A stretch of 64,000 nucleotides of DNA from Agrostemma githago (taxonomy: Eukaryota > Streptophyta > Magnoliopsida > Caryophyllales > Caryophyllaceae): positions 67,316,606-67,380,605 of the forward strand of contig OY288243.1 of the NCBI GenBank assembly GCA_958450325.1. The letters run 5' to 3'. The notes beneath the pieces were generated by a model. The model saw nothing but the letters and a program-made list of their open reading frames with translations. It did no database searches and was not told where the DNA came from. Below are positions 10,366-21,269 of the stretch, piece after piece (the stretch's first letter is position 1; each line of letters starts with the position of its first letter). A program made the translations under genes and the position numbers.

Positions 10366-10818
10366 GCTGTTATATTATTTAATATATGACTTTAGGCTGA
10401 TGCTGTAAATAAAGACTTTTAATATACATTTCAGATTTTAGATTAATATGTTCTTAATTACTAATGATATGTTCTTCGCTTGCTAGATCTAAAATTTGGA
10501 CTTCTCTTCTCTTCTAAGCCTGAAAGCTTAAAAATCATTTATTTGATGCAATCTATTCAGTTAATTTTGAATAAGTTTTATTCTATTGTTCTAACTTGTA
10601 GGCATGCATTCTTTTATGTGATTAGATACATCCAGATAAAGTGAATTTAGATTAAAGACTAGTAATTTAAACTGATGGGACTGATCAGATTTATCAACAA
10701 AATAAAATGAAATCTACTCTTTTATGAGATTTAGTAAAGCATGTGATTTTAGATAATATTTCCTTATTTTTGATTGGTGGGAATGTTTTGACCTACTTTT
10801 GTGAGCCTGCAAGCATAA
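10366..10818. other. Unassigned AT-rich spacer
   Basis: No coding, repeat or RNA signal was recognised between the L1 fragment and the next LTR. Confidence 0.5.
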
Positions 10819-13800
10819 TGTAATCCCCTAGAAATTCTAACGCAATACAGTGGCGGAAACACTGTAGAAGTGGGATTATAACACACTGTAGCTATGTCTT
10901 GATTAAATAAAAATGGTAAGTCAATACATAAGCCATAAAATAAAAATGGCTACAAAATAAATAAATAAATAAATAAATAAAATCTATAAAAAAGGTTTTA
11001 ACAATCCATAATACAGTGATCTGATTAAAACAAGCAGGATCCATAACTGCTCGCTAGCCCACCCGAAGGAAAACACATATACCTGCCATGTTAAAAACAT
11101 AACAGCCACAATCAGTGGGGAGCAACGTCAACGTTCTCCCAGCCGTATAACAGGATTTTAAAACTGTAATTACTATTATAGAAAAATAGTAAAAATGGAA
11201 AACAGTAAAACACATTATAATAAAAATAAACTTTCAGTGAAAAACTTCACGTATCAAAACAAGATAATAAAAATGAGTTTTCCGAAGAAAACATAAAACA
11301 TTTGCCAACCTGCAACCAAATTATATCGATAATAATAAAAATATTCAAAATGGCGTTATGGATAGGAGTAGTGTAGACGGCTAGACTTTCACTAGGAGAA
11401 TACTAAAAACTAGCTTCGAGAACTTAGTTCAAACAAATTAAACTTCAGTCTCTAACTAGGCTACTCAACCATAATAGAGCGGCGACTTATAAATGCGTGG
11501 CCCTAGTTTAAGATAATGCACACCCCTCCTGGGATTACCTGTCACCCAGTTCAACTTATGACGACGACTTACTGCGAGGCCTAAGCTTAAGGTCAAAATG
11601 TACACAACTCCCGGGATACCTGTCACCCGATTCAACAACAATGTACCGATTCCTGATACACTAGCCTTATAGTTGATGGCAAAACCGTAAACCCTAGAAT
11701 ATATTACTCTAACCTCACACTTGTCCTTATTCCATAACTCCAAAACAAAGCCATTATTGATATTCAAAAGATATAATCAACATAAATAATATGAGGATAA
11801 AAGAAGTAAACATTTATATTCTAAAAGAGGAAACTTTCTATTTTAGGAAAATTCAATTTTTAGAAACTTTACTAAAAATAGCATTATATCAAAATAGTGA
11901 AAATATTAGTTCATACTAATACCAATTTTTAGTAAACGATATAGATTTATAAAACTAATACTTTCGGCCTTAACGATATTAATTATTAAAGTAAGAACAT
12001 TTGAGTTTATGAAGTTATTGAAATATCGTACAAGTGTATAAAATGATTAAAAATGTCCTAAAATTTTTAATAATACCAATCAGGGTGTTTTCAAAATTTA
12101 CAAAGCTAAAATTCCCTAATTATTATTAGTTACGACAATACGATTACAAATAGGATTTTACGGCAAATGTCAAATTAAATCTTTTAACGTCTTTTATTTA
12201 ATTAAACCATTGAATATATTTAGAATATGTTAAGGGATGATTTAACTCTTAATGTTTCAGATTTAAATATTTTCAAAATAGCTGGAAAAATAAATCTTTT
12301 GGGTAAGACGAAGCATTTTAACGATAAATCGTAATTTGTCCAAAAATCAATACTTATTAATTAAAGACTTTAATAAATAGTACAAAATTACGTAAAATAG
12401 TTAAAATATATTTATGGACATTCTGTCCAGAAAAGAAATTTTTCCAGAATCCTAAAACTCGGTTTTTAAAGCGTTTTCTCGTTAATCGTCTAATCTCGAC
12501 AATAACGATTAATAAAAATAGTAATTACAAAACGATTTAAGTATTAATATCCAAAAATTATTATTAAGCTTAAAAATCATGATTTTCCAGAAAATACTAT
12601 CTTTCCAGATTTCCAAAAATTCCAGCTTTAATAAATCCCATCAAAACCGTCTTTAAAACCCGTTTTCACAATTAACGATTCCATTAATAAAACTTATCGT
12701 TCCTAACATTTTATTAAAGCACTAAAAATCATAAAAATACATTTTATTAAGAAACCATCAGAATCATAATTTTTTTCCAGATTAAATCAAAAGACCAAAA
12801 ATCGAGAATTTAAACGACAAACGCGGTTTTAACGATAAACGATGATTTAAAGTGATTAATTAATTCATCCACTTAGCAATTCCAAACAATTACGAAAAAA
12901 TTCAGAATATTCTATTTCATCAGAAAGTTTCACCACGTCAAAAGTAAGATTAAAAATAAAATGTTTAAGTACTAGAACTAAAAATCGGCTTTTAATCGTT
13001 TTTGTCCGTAAACGGAAATAATTCAATAATCGATAACTAAAATATCAGAAAAATACTAATTTATTAAAAATCATCAAAAAACATCATTTTTACAGAATAT
13101 AAATATATATTACATGTTTAGGCCGAATATTACGATTTTACAAATTAATATGACGATTTAATCGTTAATCTCGTAACAGCGATAAAAATATCGAAACATG
13201 CAAATTTTCAACTTTTTAAAAAAAATTTCCAGATTATATGACATACATATATTGTCAAAAATGAAATATACATGCAAATACACAATTAAAATCATGAAAT
13301 ACCGAGTAACATCGACGTTACCTCTAACCCAAATTTGAGTCGATTATAAATTCGTCGGCTTCGGGATCATTCAAAAATCCTTCAACACAAGAAAAGCATG
13401 GTGGAAAAATACCATGAGAAAACTAAGAAAATCAAGGAAAATAACGATCAAAAACAACATCGATTATTACCTTAACGAAGGGATCAGAATGACGATTATT
13501 TAGGAGATGAAAACGAGACGATCGAGACTCGATTTGAGACAAAATTTGGCTAGAAAAGCTGCTGGAAAATCTCAGCCAAGAGAGAAAAAGGGAGGAAATG
13601 TTGTTTAATTTTTTTGTAAAATGAATGATAAGAAAGTGGATGGTTTTCTAAAGCATAAATGATAAGTAAATTTTGATGAAAACTATGTCATAATACATGC
13701 ACAAATCAACCAAAATGAGAGAGGAAGGGAGTGTGAAGAGTTTGTGTTTAAGGCCAAAAATAAATGGGTGAGAAAAAGAAAATATCTAAGGCTTAAACAT

Positions 13801-14340
13801 CATAAAATGAAATGTATACAAAGTTGTAGTGTAAAAATGTGACATGGGTGTGTCACGGTCCAAAACATGGGGAAAATGTCCTAAATAATTTCTAATTTGA
13901 TAAAAAAATGAATCGTAAAATTGTTAAAGGTATTTCAAATCAGTTCGAGTAAACCGCGCGTTGGAAAATAATTATTTACGAAACTTCGTAATAAAATTAT
14001 TAAAGGTCAAATATTTTTAAATAAAAATATTTCTTAGTTGGAAATATCATATAAACGTGTTTTGATATTTAGGAAAAATAAATAACTGAATTCCAAGCTT
14101 AAAACGTTAGTTCGTAGAAAAATAGAACTTCACGCGCAAAAATAAATAGTTTACAATGAAAATCAAATAAATTGGTTTACAAGAATTAAAATCTTTTAAA
14201 ATAAAAATAAATATTATTTGACTCAAAAAAATTAATAAGAATTCAGAAAGATGAAGGGAATAGAAGACGAAATTGACATAGAGTCATGACGGAGTCACAA
14301 CAGAATAATTAACGACACTAGGAAAATAGTGGGTGTTACA
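10819..14340 (-). repeat. Long LTR, copy 2 (3522 bp), probably Ty3/gypsy
   Basis: It starts TGTAATCCCCTAG and ends GGGTGTTACA, with co-linear similarity to 14544-19431 over its whole length. Minus orientation is preferred because reversed it starts TGTAACACCC and then runs through a pyrimidine-rich leader (about 13740-13550, reversed). The flanks (CATAA and TGTTA) do not match, so it is either a recombined solo LTR or has lost a TSD. Length and termini would suit a Tekay/Del-type chromovirus, but no coding region supports that. No gene is inside. Confidence 0.7.
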
Positions 14341-14458
14341 TGTTATATATAAACTCAATGTATACTGAATAATAATTAATATTATAAAAGCAATTAAATA
14401 ATTTATTAACATAATTTTAGAATTTTTTTAATAATTTTGATATACTCCGTAATTTATA

Positions 14459-14543
14459 CTCCCTCCATCCCTAAATGATTGTCACATTTTCCTATTATTT
14501 GTAAGAAGTATTTTAATGAAATGTGAAAATCTTAATGGGACGG
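14459..14543. mobile_element. Stowaway-like MITE, left part (split)
   Basis: After the dinucleotide TA the sequence starts CTCCCTCCATCCC, the classic Stowaway/Tc1-mariner MITE end. It is cut at 14543 by the solo LTR and resumes at 19437-19442 with GGGTAG followed by TA. Joined, the MITE is about 91 bp. Confidence 0.75.
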
Positions 14544-17140
14544 TGTAATCTCCTTGAAATTCTAACGCAATACAGTGGCGGAACACTGTAGATGTGGGAT
14601 TATAACACACTGTAACTATGTCTTGATAAAATTTAAATGGTAAAGTCAAACATTAGGCCTTAATTAAAATGGCCAAAATTAAAACAATCCACAAAGAGGT
14701 TTAACAATCGACAAGACAAAATTGTAAAAATAATAATAAGCAGGATCCACAATGCCCGCTAGCCCACACCCAGAAACAAGCATACCTGCCATGATAAAAC
14801 ATAACAGCCACAATCAGTGGGGAGCAACGCCAACGTTCTCCCAGCCGTATAACAGGATTTTAAAACTGTAATTACTACTATAGAAAAATAGTAAAAAGGA
14901 AAACAGTAAAACATCATATTAAAATAAACTTTTACCGTAAAAAAAATAATCAAAAGGGTTTCCGAAGAAACATAAAAATATTTGCCAACCTGCAAACCAA
15001 TTTATATCGATAATAAATAAAATATTCAAAATGGCGTTATCGATATTCGGTTAGTGTGCACAAGGCTAGACTTTCACTAGGGATGTAGTAAAAACTAGCT
15101 TCGAGAACTCAGACACCAACTTCACACGCAGCGAAGATCCAAGGTCTCTAACTAGGGAACTCAACCATAATAGGACGACGACTTATCAATGCGAGGTCCT
15201 AACTTAAGTAATATACACCCCTCCTGGATACCAAATGTATCCAGTTCAACTGACGGCGACTAACACGATGTGATATCTAGCTTAAGGGCACAATGCACAT
15301 ATATACTCTTGAAGACCAAATGTGTCTAGTTCAACAACCAATACATCCCAAATGGATAACCAGCTTTATAGTTGATGGCAAAATCGTACATCCTAGACTG
15401 TATAACTCTAACCCCACACTTATCCTTATTCCATAACTCCAAAACAAAACCATTATCGATATTCAAAAGATATAATCATTATAATAATAAGAGAAAAAAA
15501 GGAAAAAAGGATCGACTTCCAAAAGAGGAAACTTTCCATTTTAGGAAACTTCTATTTTTAGAAACTTTACTAAAAATAGCATCATATCAAAATAGCAAAA
15601 ATATTAGTTTATACTAATACAACATTTTTAGTAAACAATATAGATTTATAAAACTAATACTTTCGGCCTTAACGATATTAATTATCAAAGTGAAAGCATT
15701 TAGCTTTATGAAATTATTAAAATATCTTCCAAGTGTTTATAAAATGAATAAAAATGTCTTAAAAATTTTAATACTACCAATCAGGGTGTTTTCAAAGTTT
15801 ATAAAATTAAAATTCCCTAATTATTAATAGTTTTGACAATACGAACATAAATAGGATTTTACGGCAAATGTCAAATTAAATACTTTAACGTTTTTTATTT
15901 AATTAAACCAATGAACATATTTAGAGTATGTTAAGGGATGATTTAATTCTTAAAGTTTCAGATTTAAATATTTTCAAAATTGCTGGAAAAATAATTCTTT
16001 TAGGTAAGACGAAGCATTTTAACGACAAATCGTAATTTGGTCCAAAAATCATTACTATTAATTAAAGACTTTAATAAATAGTACAAAAATCACGTAAAAT
16101 AGAAAAAATATATTTTTGGACATTCTGTCAAAAAAAGAAAATTTTCCAGAATTCTTAAACTCGGTTTTTAAAGGGGTTTTCTCGTTAATCGTCTAATCTC
16201 GACAATAACGATTAATAAAAATAGTAATTACAAAGCGATTGAAAGTACTAGTGTCCAAAAATTATTATTAAACCTAAAAATCATGATTTTCCAGAAACTA
16301 ATATTTTTCAAGATTTCCAAAAATTCCAGATTTAATAAATCCCGCTAAAACCGTCTTTTAAACCCGTTTTCACAATTAACGATTCCATTAATAAAACTCA
16401 TCGTTCCTAACATTTTATTAACGCACTAAAAATCATAAAATTACATTTTATTAAAAAATCATCAGAATCGTATATTTTCCAGATTTAATCATAGGACCAG
16501 AAATCGAGAATTTAAACGACAAACGCGATTTTAACGATAAACGATGATTTAAAGGTATTAATTAATTCATCCACTTAACAATTCCGAAAAATTATGAAAA
16601 AAATTCAGAAAATTCTATTTCCTCAGAAAGTTTCACCACGTCAAAAATCAGATTAAAATAAAATGTTTAAGTACTAGAACTAAAAATCGGCTTTTAATCA
16701 TTTTTGTCCGTAAACGGTAATAATTCAATAATCGATAACTAAAATATCAGAAAAAAATACTAAATTATTAAAAATCATCAAAAAAATCATTTTTACAGAA
16801 TATGAACATATATTACATGTTTAGGCCAAATATTACGATTTTACAAATCAATACGACGATTTAATCGTTAATCTCGTAAAAGCGATAAAAATACCAAAAC
16901 ATGCAAATTTTCAACTTTTAAAAAATTTTCCAGATTATATGACATACGTATATTGTCAAAAATGAAATATAAAAATATACATGCAATTAGATAAATAAAA
17001 TCATGCAATACCGAGTAACAACGACGTTACCTCAGTCCAAATCCGAATCAATAATATATTCGTCAGCCTCGGGATTGTCCACAAATCCTACAATATATAA
17101 AAATCATGGCAAAAAAATACCATGAGAAAAACTAACAAAA

Positions 17141-18468
17141 TGTGGCCCGTTGAAGCTTACCCACTTGCTCTTTGCTGATGACCTTCTTCTATTTTGCAAA
17201 GGGGAGACGGATTCAATGGAGTTCTTGTGGCAGGCATTTGCTACTTTTAGCAGAGCCTCGGGTTTGAGTATAAGTGTGGGTAAGTCCCATGCGTATTTTG
17301 CAGGGGTCGATGAAGATAGGAAAGCTTCTATATTGCAATTCTCTGGTTGTGTTGAAGGTACGATGCCTTTTCGATATCTTGGTTTACCAATCCAAAGTAC
17401 TCGATTAGGCAAAATTGACTGTGAAAAGCTGTTAGCTAGGATTGTTTCGAGAATTACTAGTATTGGTGCTCGTAAACTTTCTTATGCGGGAATGTTGACC
17501 TTGGTCCAAGCTGTTTTTTCGCAGCTGCATAACTATTGGGCTATGGTATTCATTATCCCGAAATACGTTATGGCTCGGATTGTTTCCTTATGTCGCAACT
17601 TCTTATGGGATGGCGGGGTGGAAGGGAATAATCGAGCCCTTGTAAGTTGGGAGAAAATCTGCGTCCTAAGGAGGAAGGAGGTTTGGGGATTCGGGATTTG
17701 TATGTTTGGAATCAGGCTGCTGTGGCTAAATTAGCCTCTTGGGTGTTTGATCAGCCGGATCGCTTATGGGTCCGATGGATGAGTAACATTTATCTGAAAG
17801 GGTGTGACTGGAGTGGGTATCAGCCTAATACTGATGTCACCTGGGCATGGCGGAAAATATGTCAGGCTAAGAAAATGATTAAAAATATGTTTGGAAATGG
17901 AATGTCGCATGGATTGAGGCCTTCTTACTCGATTTCTAAGGGTTATGAGGGACTTCGGTCTCGCGGTCTGCCGGTCAATTGGGCGCGGTTGGTGTGGAGT
18001 GGATTGAGTATTCCTAAACATAGCTTTATCTCTTAGCGTGTGTTTAGGGGGGCTCTAAACACTAGGATGAAATTAAGGAGGATTGGGGTTGTGGAATCAG
18101 ATCTGTGTTACTTGTGTGAAGCGTAGGAAGAGAGCTTGGAGCATTTATTTTTTGGGTGCCATTGGAGTTCTCGGGTTGCAGAGCTTTTGGGTGATTGGGT
18201 GAAGAAAAGAATTCCGACGAGTGGGAGCTTAATGTGGGCGACCAATTTGAGGGGTTCCAAGTTGCAGTGCAATATCTTTCGTGCTATGATCAATTCCATG
18301 ATTTACTATGTTTGGAGACAAAGAAACTTGTGCAGAATTGATGGAATAGTGCAACAACCGCATTGTATTGTTAAGTTGATCAAGATGGACGTTAAAAATA
18401 GAATAATGTGTAAGATTAAATACCCACTTTGTGCTAGAGATGCTAGATGGCTACATAATTTGATGTAG
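17141..18468 (+). pseudogene. L1 reverse transcriptase C-terminal part and zf-RVT region
   Basis: The sequence opens with LTHLLFADDLLLF, the FADD catalytic motif of L1-type reverse transcriptase, followed by the conserved FRYLGLPI. After a frameshift between about 17650 and 17730 it continues through the thumb region (WVRWM, DVTWAWRKI) to a zf-RVT-like zinc-binding part (CYLCEA ... EHLFFGCHWS, 18100-18175). In-frame TAG codons at about 18034 and 18124 and the frameshift make it non-functional. No RNase H domain is evident. The end at 18468 is followed by about 50 bases of 3' UTR. Confidence 0.88.
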
Positions 18469-18530
18469 TCATATTCCTGTAAATTGATTATACATATTAT
18501 TAATATACTTACCCTTTACCAAAAAAAAAA
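17141..18530 (+). mobile_element. 5'-truncated L1-type LINE
   Basis: The insertion begins abruptly within reverse transcriptase and ends in ACCCTTTACC plus a poly(A) run (18521-18530). The target duplication AAAAACTAACAAAA appears at 17127-17140 and again at the tail (about 18529-18542); LTR copy 2 has a single related site (AAAACTAAGAAAAT, near 13420). Confidence 0.9.
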
Positions 18531-19436
18531 AAACTAACAAAATCAAGGTAAATAACGATCGAAAACAACATCGTTTATTACCTTAACAAAGGGATCGGAA
18601 AGAGGATTATTTTGACGATAAAAAAGATGCGATCGAGGCTCGAATTAAGCAAAAGTCAGCCTAGGAGAGAAGAGGAGTGCCACGGCCAGAAATGAAGAAC
18701 AAGAAGAATTTTTTTTCTTATGTTAAAAGTGAATAAAAGATGTAAGAAAATGGATGGTTTTGTTAAGAATGAATGACATTAAAATTTAGATGAAAACTAG
18801 GTGAAATGTGTGAGGAAACCGACCAAAATAATGAAAGTGAGGGAGAGTGAAAAGTTTGAGTAATAATGCATGGAATAAATGGAAGAAAATAATCTTACGT
18901 TTACGGTTTAACGTGATAAAATGAAACGTATAAATAATACGTAGTAAAATTGTGACAAGAAGCTTTGTCGGTCCAAAATGTGAGGAAATGGTCTCAAATA
19001 ATTTATAAGTTGATAAAAAAAGGATCGTAAAGTAGTTAAAGGTATTTCAAAGCAAATCAAGTAAACCTCGCGTTGGAAAATAGTTATTTACGAAACTTCA
19101 TAATAAAATCATTAATGGCTAAATTTTCGTAAATGAAAATATTTCTTAGTTGAAAATATTTGTAGGCAAAGAGATAACTTAAATCCGAGCTTAAAAACGT
19201 CAATTTGAAGAGAAGTAGAATTCCTTGCGGAAAATAATTAATTTACGAAGGAAACCAAATAAATGAATTTAAGGAAATTAAAATCTTTAAAAATAAAAAT
19301 AAATATCATTAAACTCAAAAATGAAAATAGAGCTTAGTAAAATGATGAAATATGAGGCCGAAAAGTGACAGAGTTAAGACGGAGTCCTAACGAAAAGAAT
19401 AAAACTGTTTAGAAAAATAGCGGGTGTTACAGACGG

Positions 19437-19442
19437 GGGTAG
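19437..19442. mobile_element. Stowaway-like MITE, right end
   Basis: GGGTAG followed by TA is the remaining right inverted repeat; with the GGGACG left of the solo LTR it restores GGGACGGGGGTAG, the partner of CTCCCTCCATCCC at 14459. Confidence 0.7.
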
Positions 19443-19444
19443 TA

Positions 19445-20091
19445 TAATCTATGAGATTAATGTTACAAATTTTCGATTTTATGTAATTCCTTTCAAATAT
19501 TTTTTTATTCAAAATATGTAAAAATTGTATACATTTTACAAATATATAATTATTTTTATCGTATACTGAGAAAATGTGAAAATAAATGGAGTTTTTGTTT
19601 TTAAGGTGCAATTTTAATTGAAAAAAATAAAAAGCTTGGATTGAATTTCACTTTTACCCAAATTAAATTTATAGGACTTAATTACTACAATTGAAACTTA
19701 AGGGGGTTAATTTCACGATTGATCAAACTTAAGGAGGCTAATCACCACTTTCGCGTTAAATAGTTAAATAAAAATAAATAAATACAATAAATAGCAATTG
19801 GGCAACCTTTTCTTGGATTTAACAAGAACTTGGTTTTTATTTTCAAACCAAGTTTGTCAAATGTAGGATAAACTTTTTCCTACAATGGACAAATTTGTTA
19901 AAATAAAGATCTTATTACAAATCCAAGGTGAAGAACTACCCATTGTGTTTGCTCTAAGTAAAAATTGACGATAAATAAGATACCACAATTTAACGCGGAA
20001 ACCCCTTCTCAATTAAGGGTAAAACCACGACCCTTGTTGGCATATCAATCCAATAGTAACATGTAACAAATATTATGGAGTACAATCACAA
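19445..20091. repeat. AT-rich spacer with dispersed repeat copy B
   Basis: Positions about 19640-19765 are an inverted copy of 4020-4140 (unidentified repeat family). The remainder shows no coding or RNA signal. Confidence 0.45.
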
Positions 20092-20096
20092 CATGT

Positions 20097-20468
20097 TGTT
20101 AGAATATGTGACTTGAAAATGGAATTTCCTAACTTGGTGGTTTGTCCTACATCTAAGAAAATAGGAAAGTGTGGTACATGTACAAACTATATATTTTATT
20201 TTGTCCCACATTGAAAGATTACGAAAGGTGAGGGGATTCTATTCATATAAATAGAAGTCTCCCCTCCACATTAGAGTCCATCCAAAAATATTCGAGTCTC
20301 TTAAGTCATTACTTAGAGAGAGCTCATACGAGTCTGTAATTTGCATTCCCAACATAGTAAAAGTTTTTCCCTTAGCCTGTGGACGTAGCTAACAAGTTGT
20401 TAGTGAACCACGTAAATCTTGGTCTTTTCTTTTTATTATTTCCGCGTTTGTTTAGCTTCCGTACAACA
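20097..20468 (+). repeat. Copia 5' LTR
   Basis: The termini are TGTTAG...ACAACA. A TATA-like CATATAAATAG lies about 20247-20257. It matches the 3' LTR at 40169. Confidence 0.92.
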
Positions 20469-20471
20469 AAC

Positions 20472-20483
20472 TGGCATCAGAGC
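20472..20483 (+). other. Copia primer-binding site
   Basis: TGGCATCAGAGC differs by one base from TGGTATCAGAGC, the usual site for initiator-methionine tRNA, and lies three bases after the LTR. Confidence 0.85.
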
Positions 20484-20516
20484 TCAAGGTATCTCGGGTA
20501 TCTATGATCTCAGGAA

Positions 20517-21260
20517 ATGGCGGCGATGAGTATGAAGATTGAGAAGTTCACGGGGAGGAATACCTTCGGGCTATGGCAAATTAAGCTGAAGGCCTTGCTT
20601 AAGCAACAAGGTATTTGGAAACCCTTGACAAAGGGTATTAAGGCTATAGTGTCAGCCGAGGGAGCAGAACCTACATAGGGGGGTATCACAGCTGCCGAAT
20701 TAGAGGTGATAGAGGGGAATGCTCACTCCACCGTTTTGTTATGTTTGGCGGATGATTTCTTCACCGAAGTTATTGACGAAGATACTGCCATGGGGTTTTG
20801 GTCAAAGTTGGAGTCTTTTTTATGACAAAGTCACTTACCAACAAGTTGCTTTTGAAGCAACGCTTATTTAGCCTCCGAATGCAAGATGGTATGTCCATTA
20901 GAGATCATCTCAATAGATTAAATACTATATTGCTTGATTTACGTAATATAGATGTTAAGGTCAAGGATGAGGATGCTGCCTTAATACTGCTTGTTTCATT
21001 GCCCAACTCGTATGAAAATTTTGTTGAGTCATTTGTTGTTGGGAAAGAAACCTTGACCCTAAAAGAGGTGAAGTCGGCCTTTCACACTTAGTAGTTAATA
21101 CATCCAAGGGGAAGGGTCAAGAAGGTAAGAAAAAGAATAAGTCTAAATCTAAACCTAAGGGACCAAGCCCAAATGACCTTTGCCACATTTGTAAGGAGCC
21201 AGGACAAGAGAAGACTGATTTTCTAAAGAAAAAGCCTTCAACTACAGCCGTTGTCCAGGG
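20517..21260 (+). pseudogene. Copia gag relic
   Basis: ATG 20517 opens MAAMSMKIEKFTG with the copia gag motif FGLWQIKLKALL. A TAG near 20677 and a frameshift near 20815 break it; the rest (UBN2-type gag, 'MSIRDHLNRLNTILLDL') continues at 20798-21091 and ends in another stop. The nucleocapsid zinc knuckle at about 21178-21220 keeps C-H-I-C but has lost the following His and Cys, so it could not bind zinc normally. Confidence 0.88.
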
Positions 21261-21269
21261 TTGAAAAGT

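Larger units (their letters stand above)
14544..19431 (-). repeat. Solo LTR, copy 3, with internal L1 insertion
   Basis: The termini are TGTAATC and GTTACA. The five bases GACGG flank both sides (14539-14543 and 19432-19436), an exact TSD, so this is a solo LTR formed after insertion and recombination. Without the L1 at 17141-18530 its length matches copy 2. It is AT-rich and non-coding. Confidence 0.88.

Noticed and set aside
10819..19431. The LTRs at 10819 and 14544 as a pair of one retrotransposon
   Set aside because: Only 203 bp separate them, that spacer holds a MITE and no internal region, and the second has its own GACGG duplication.
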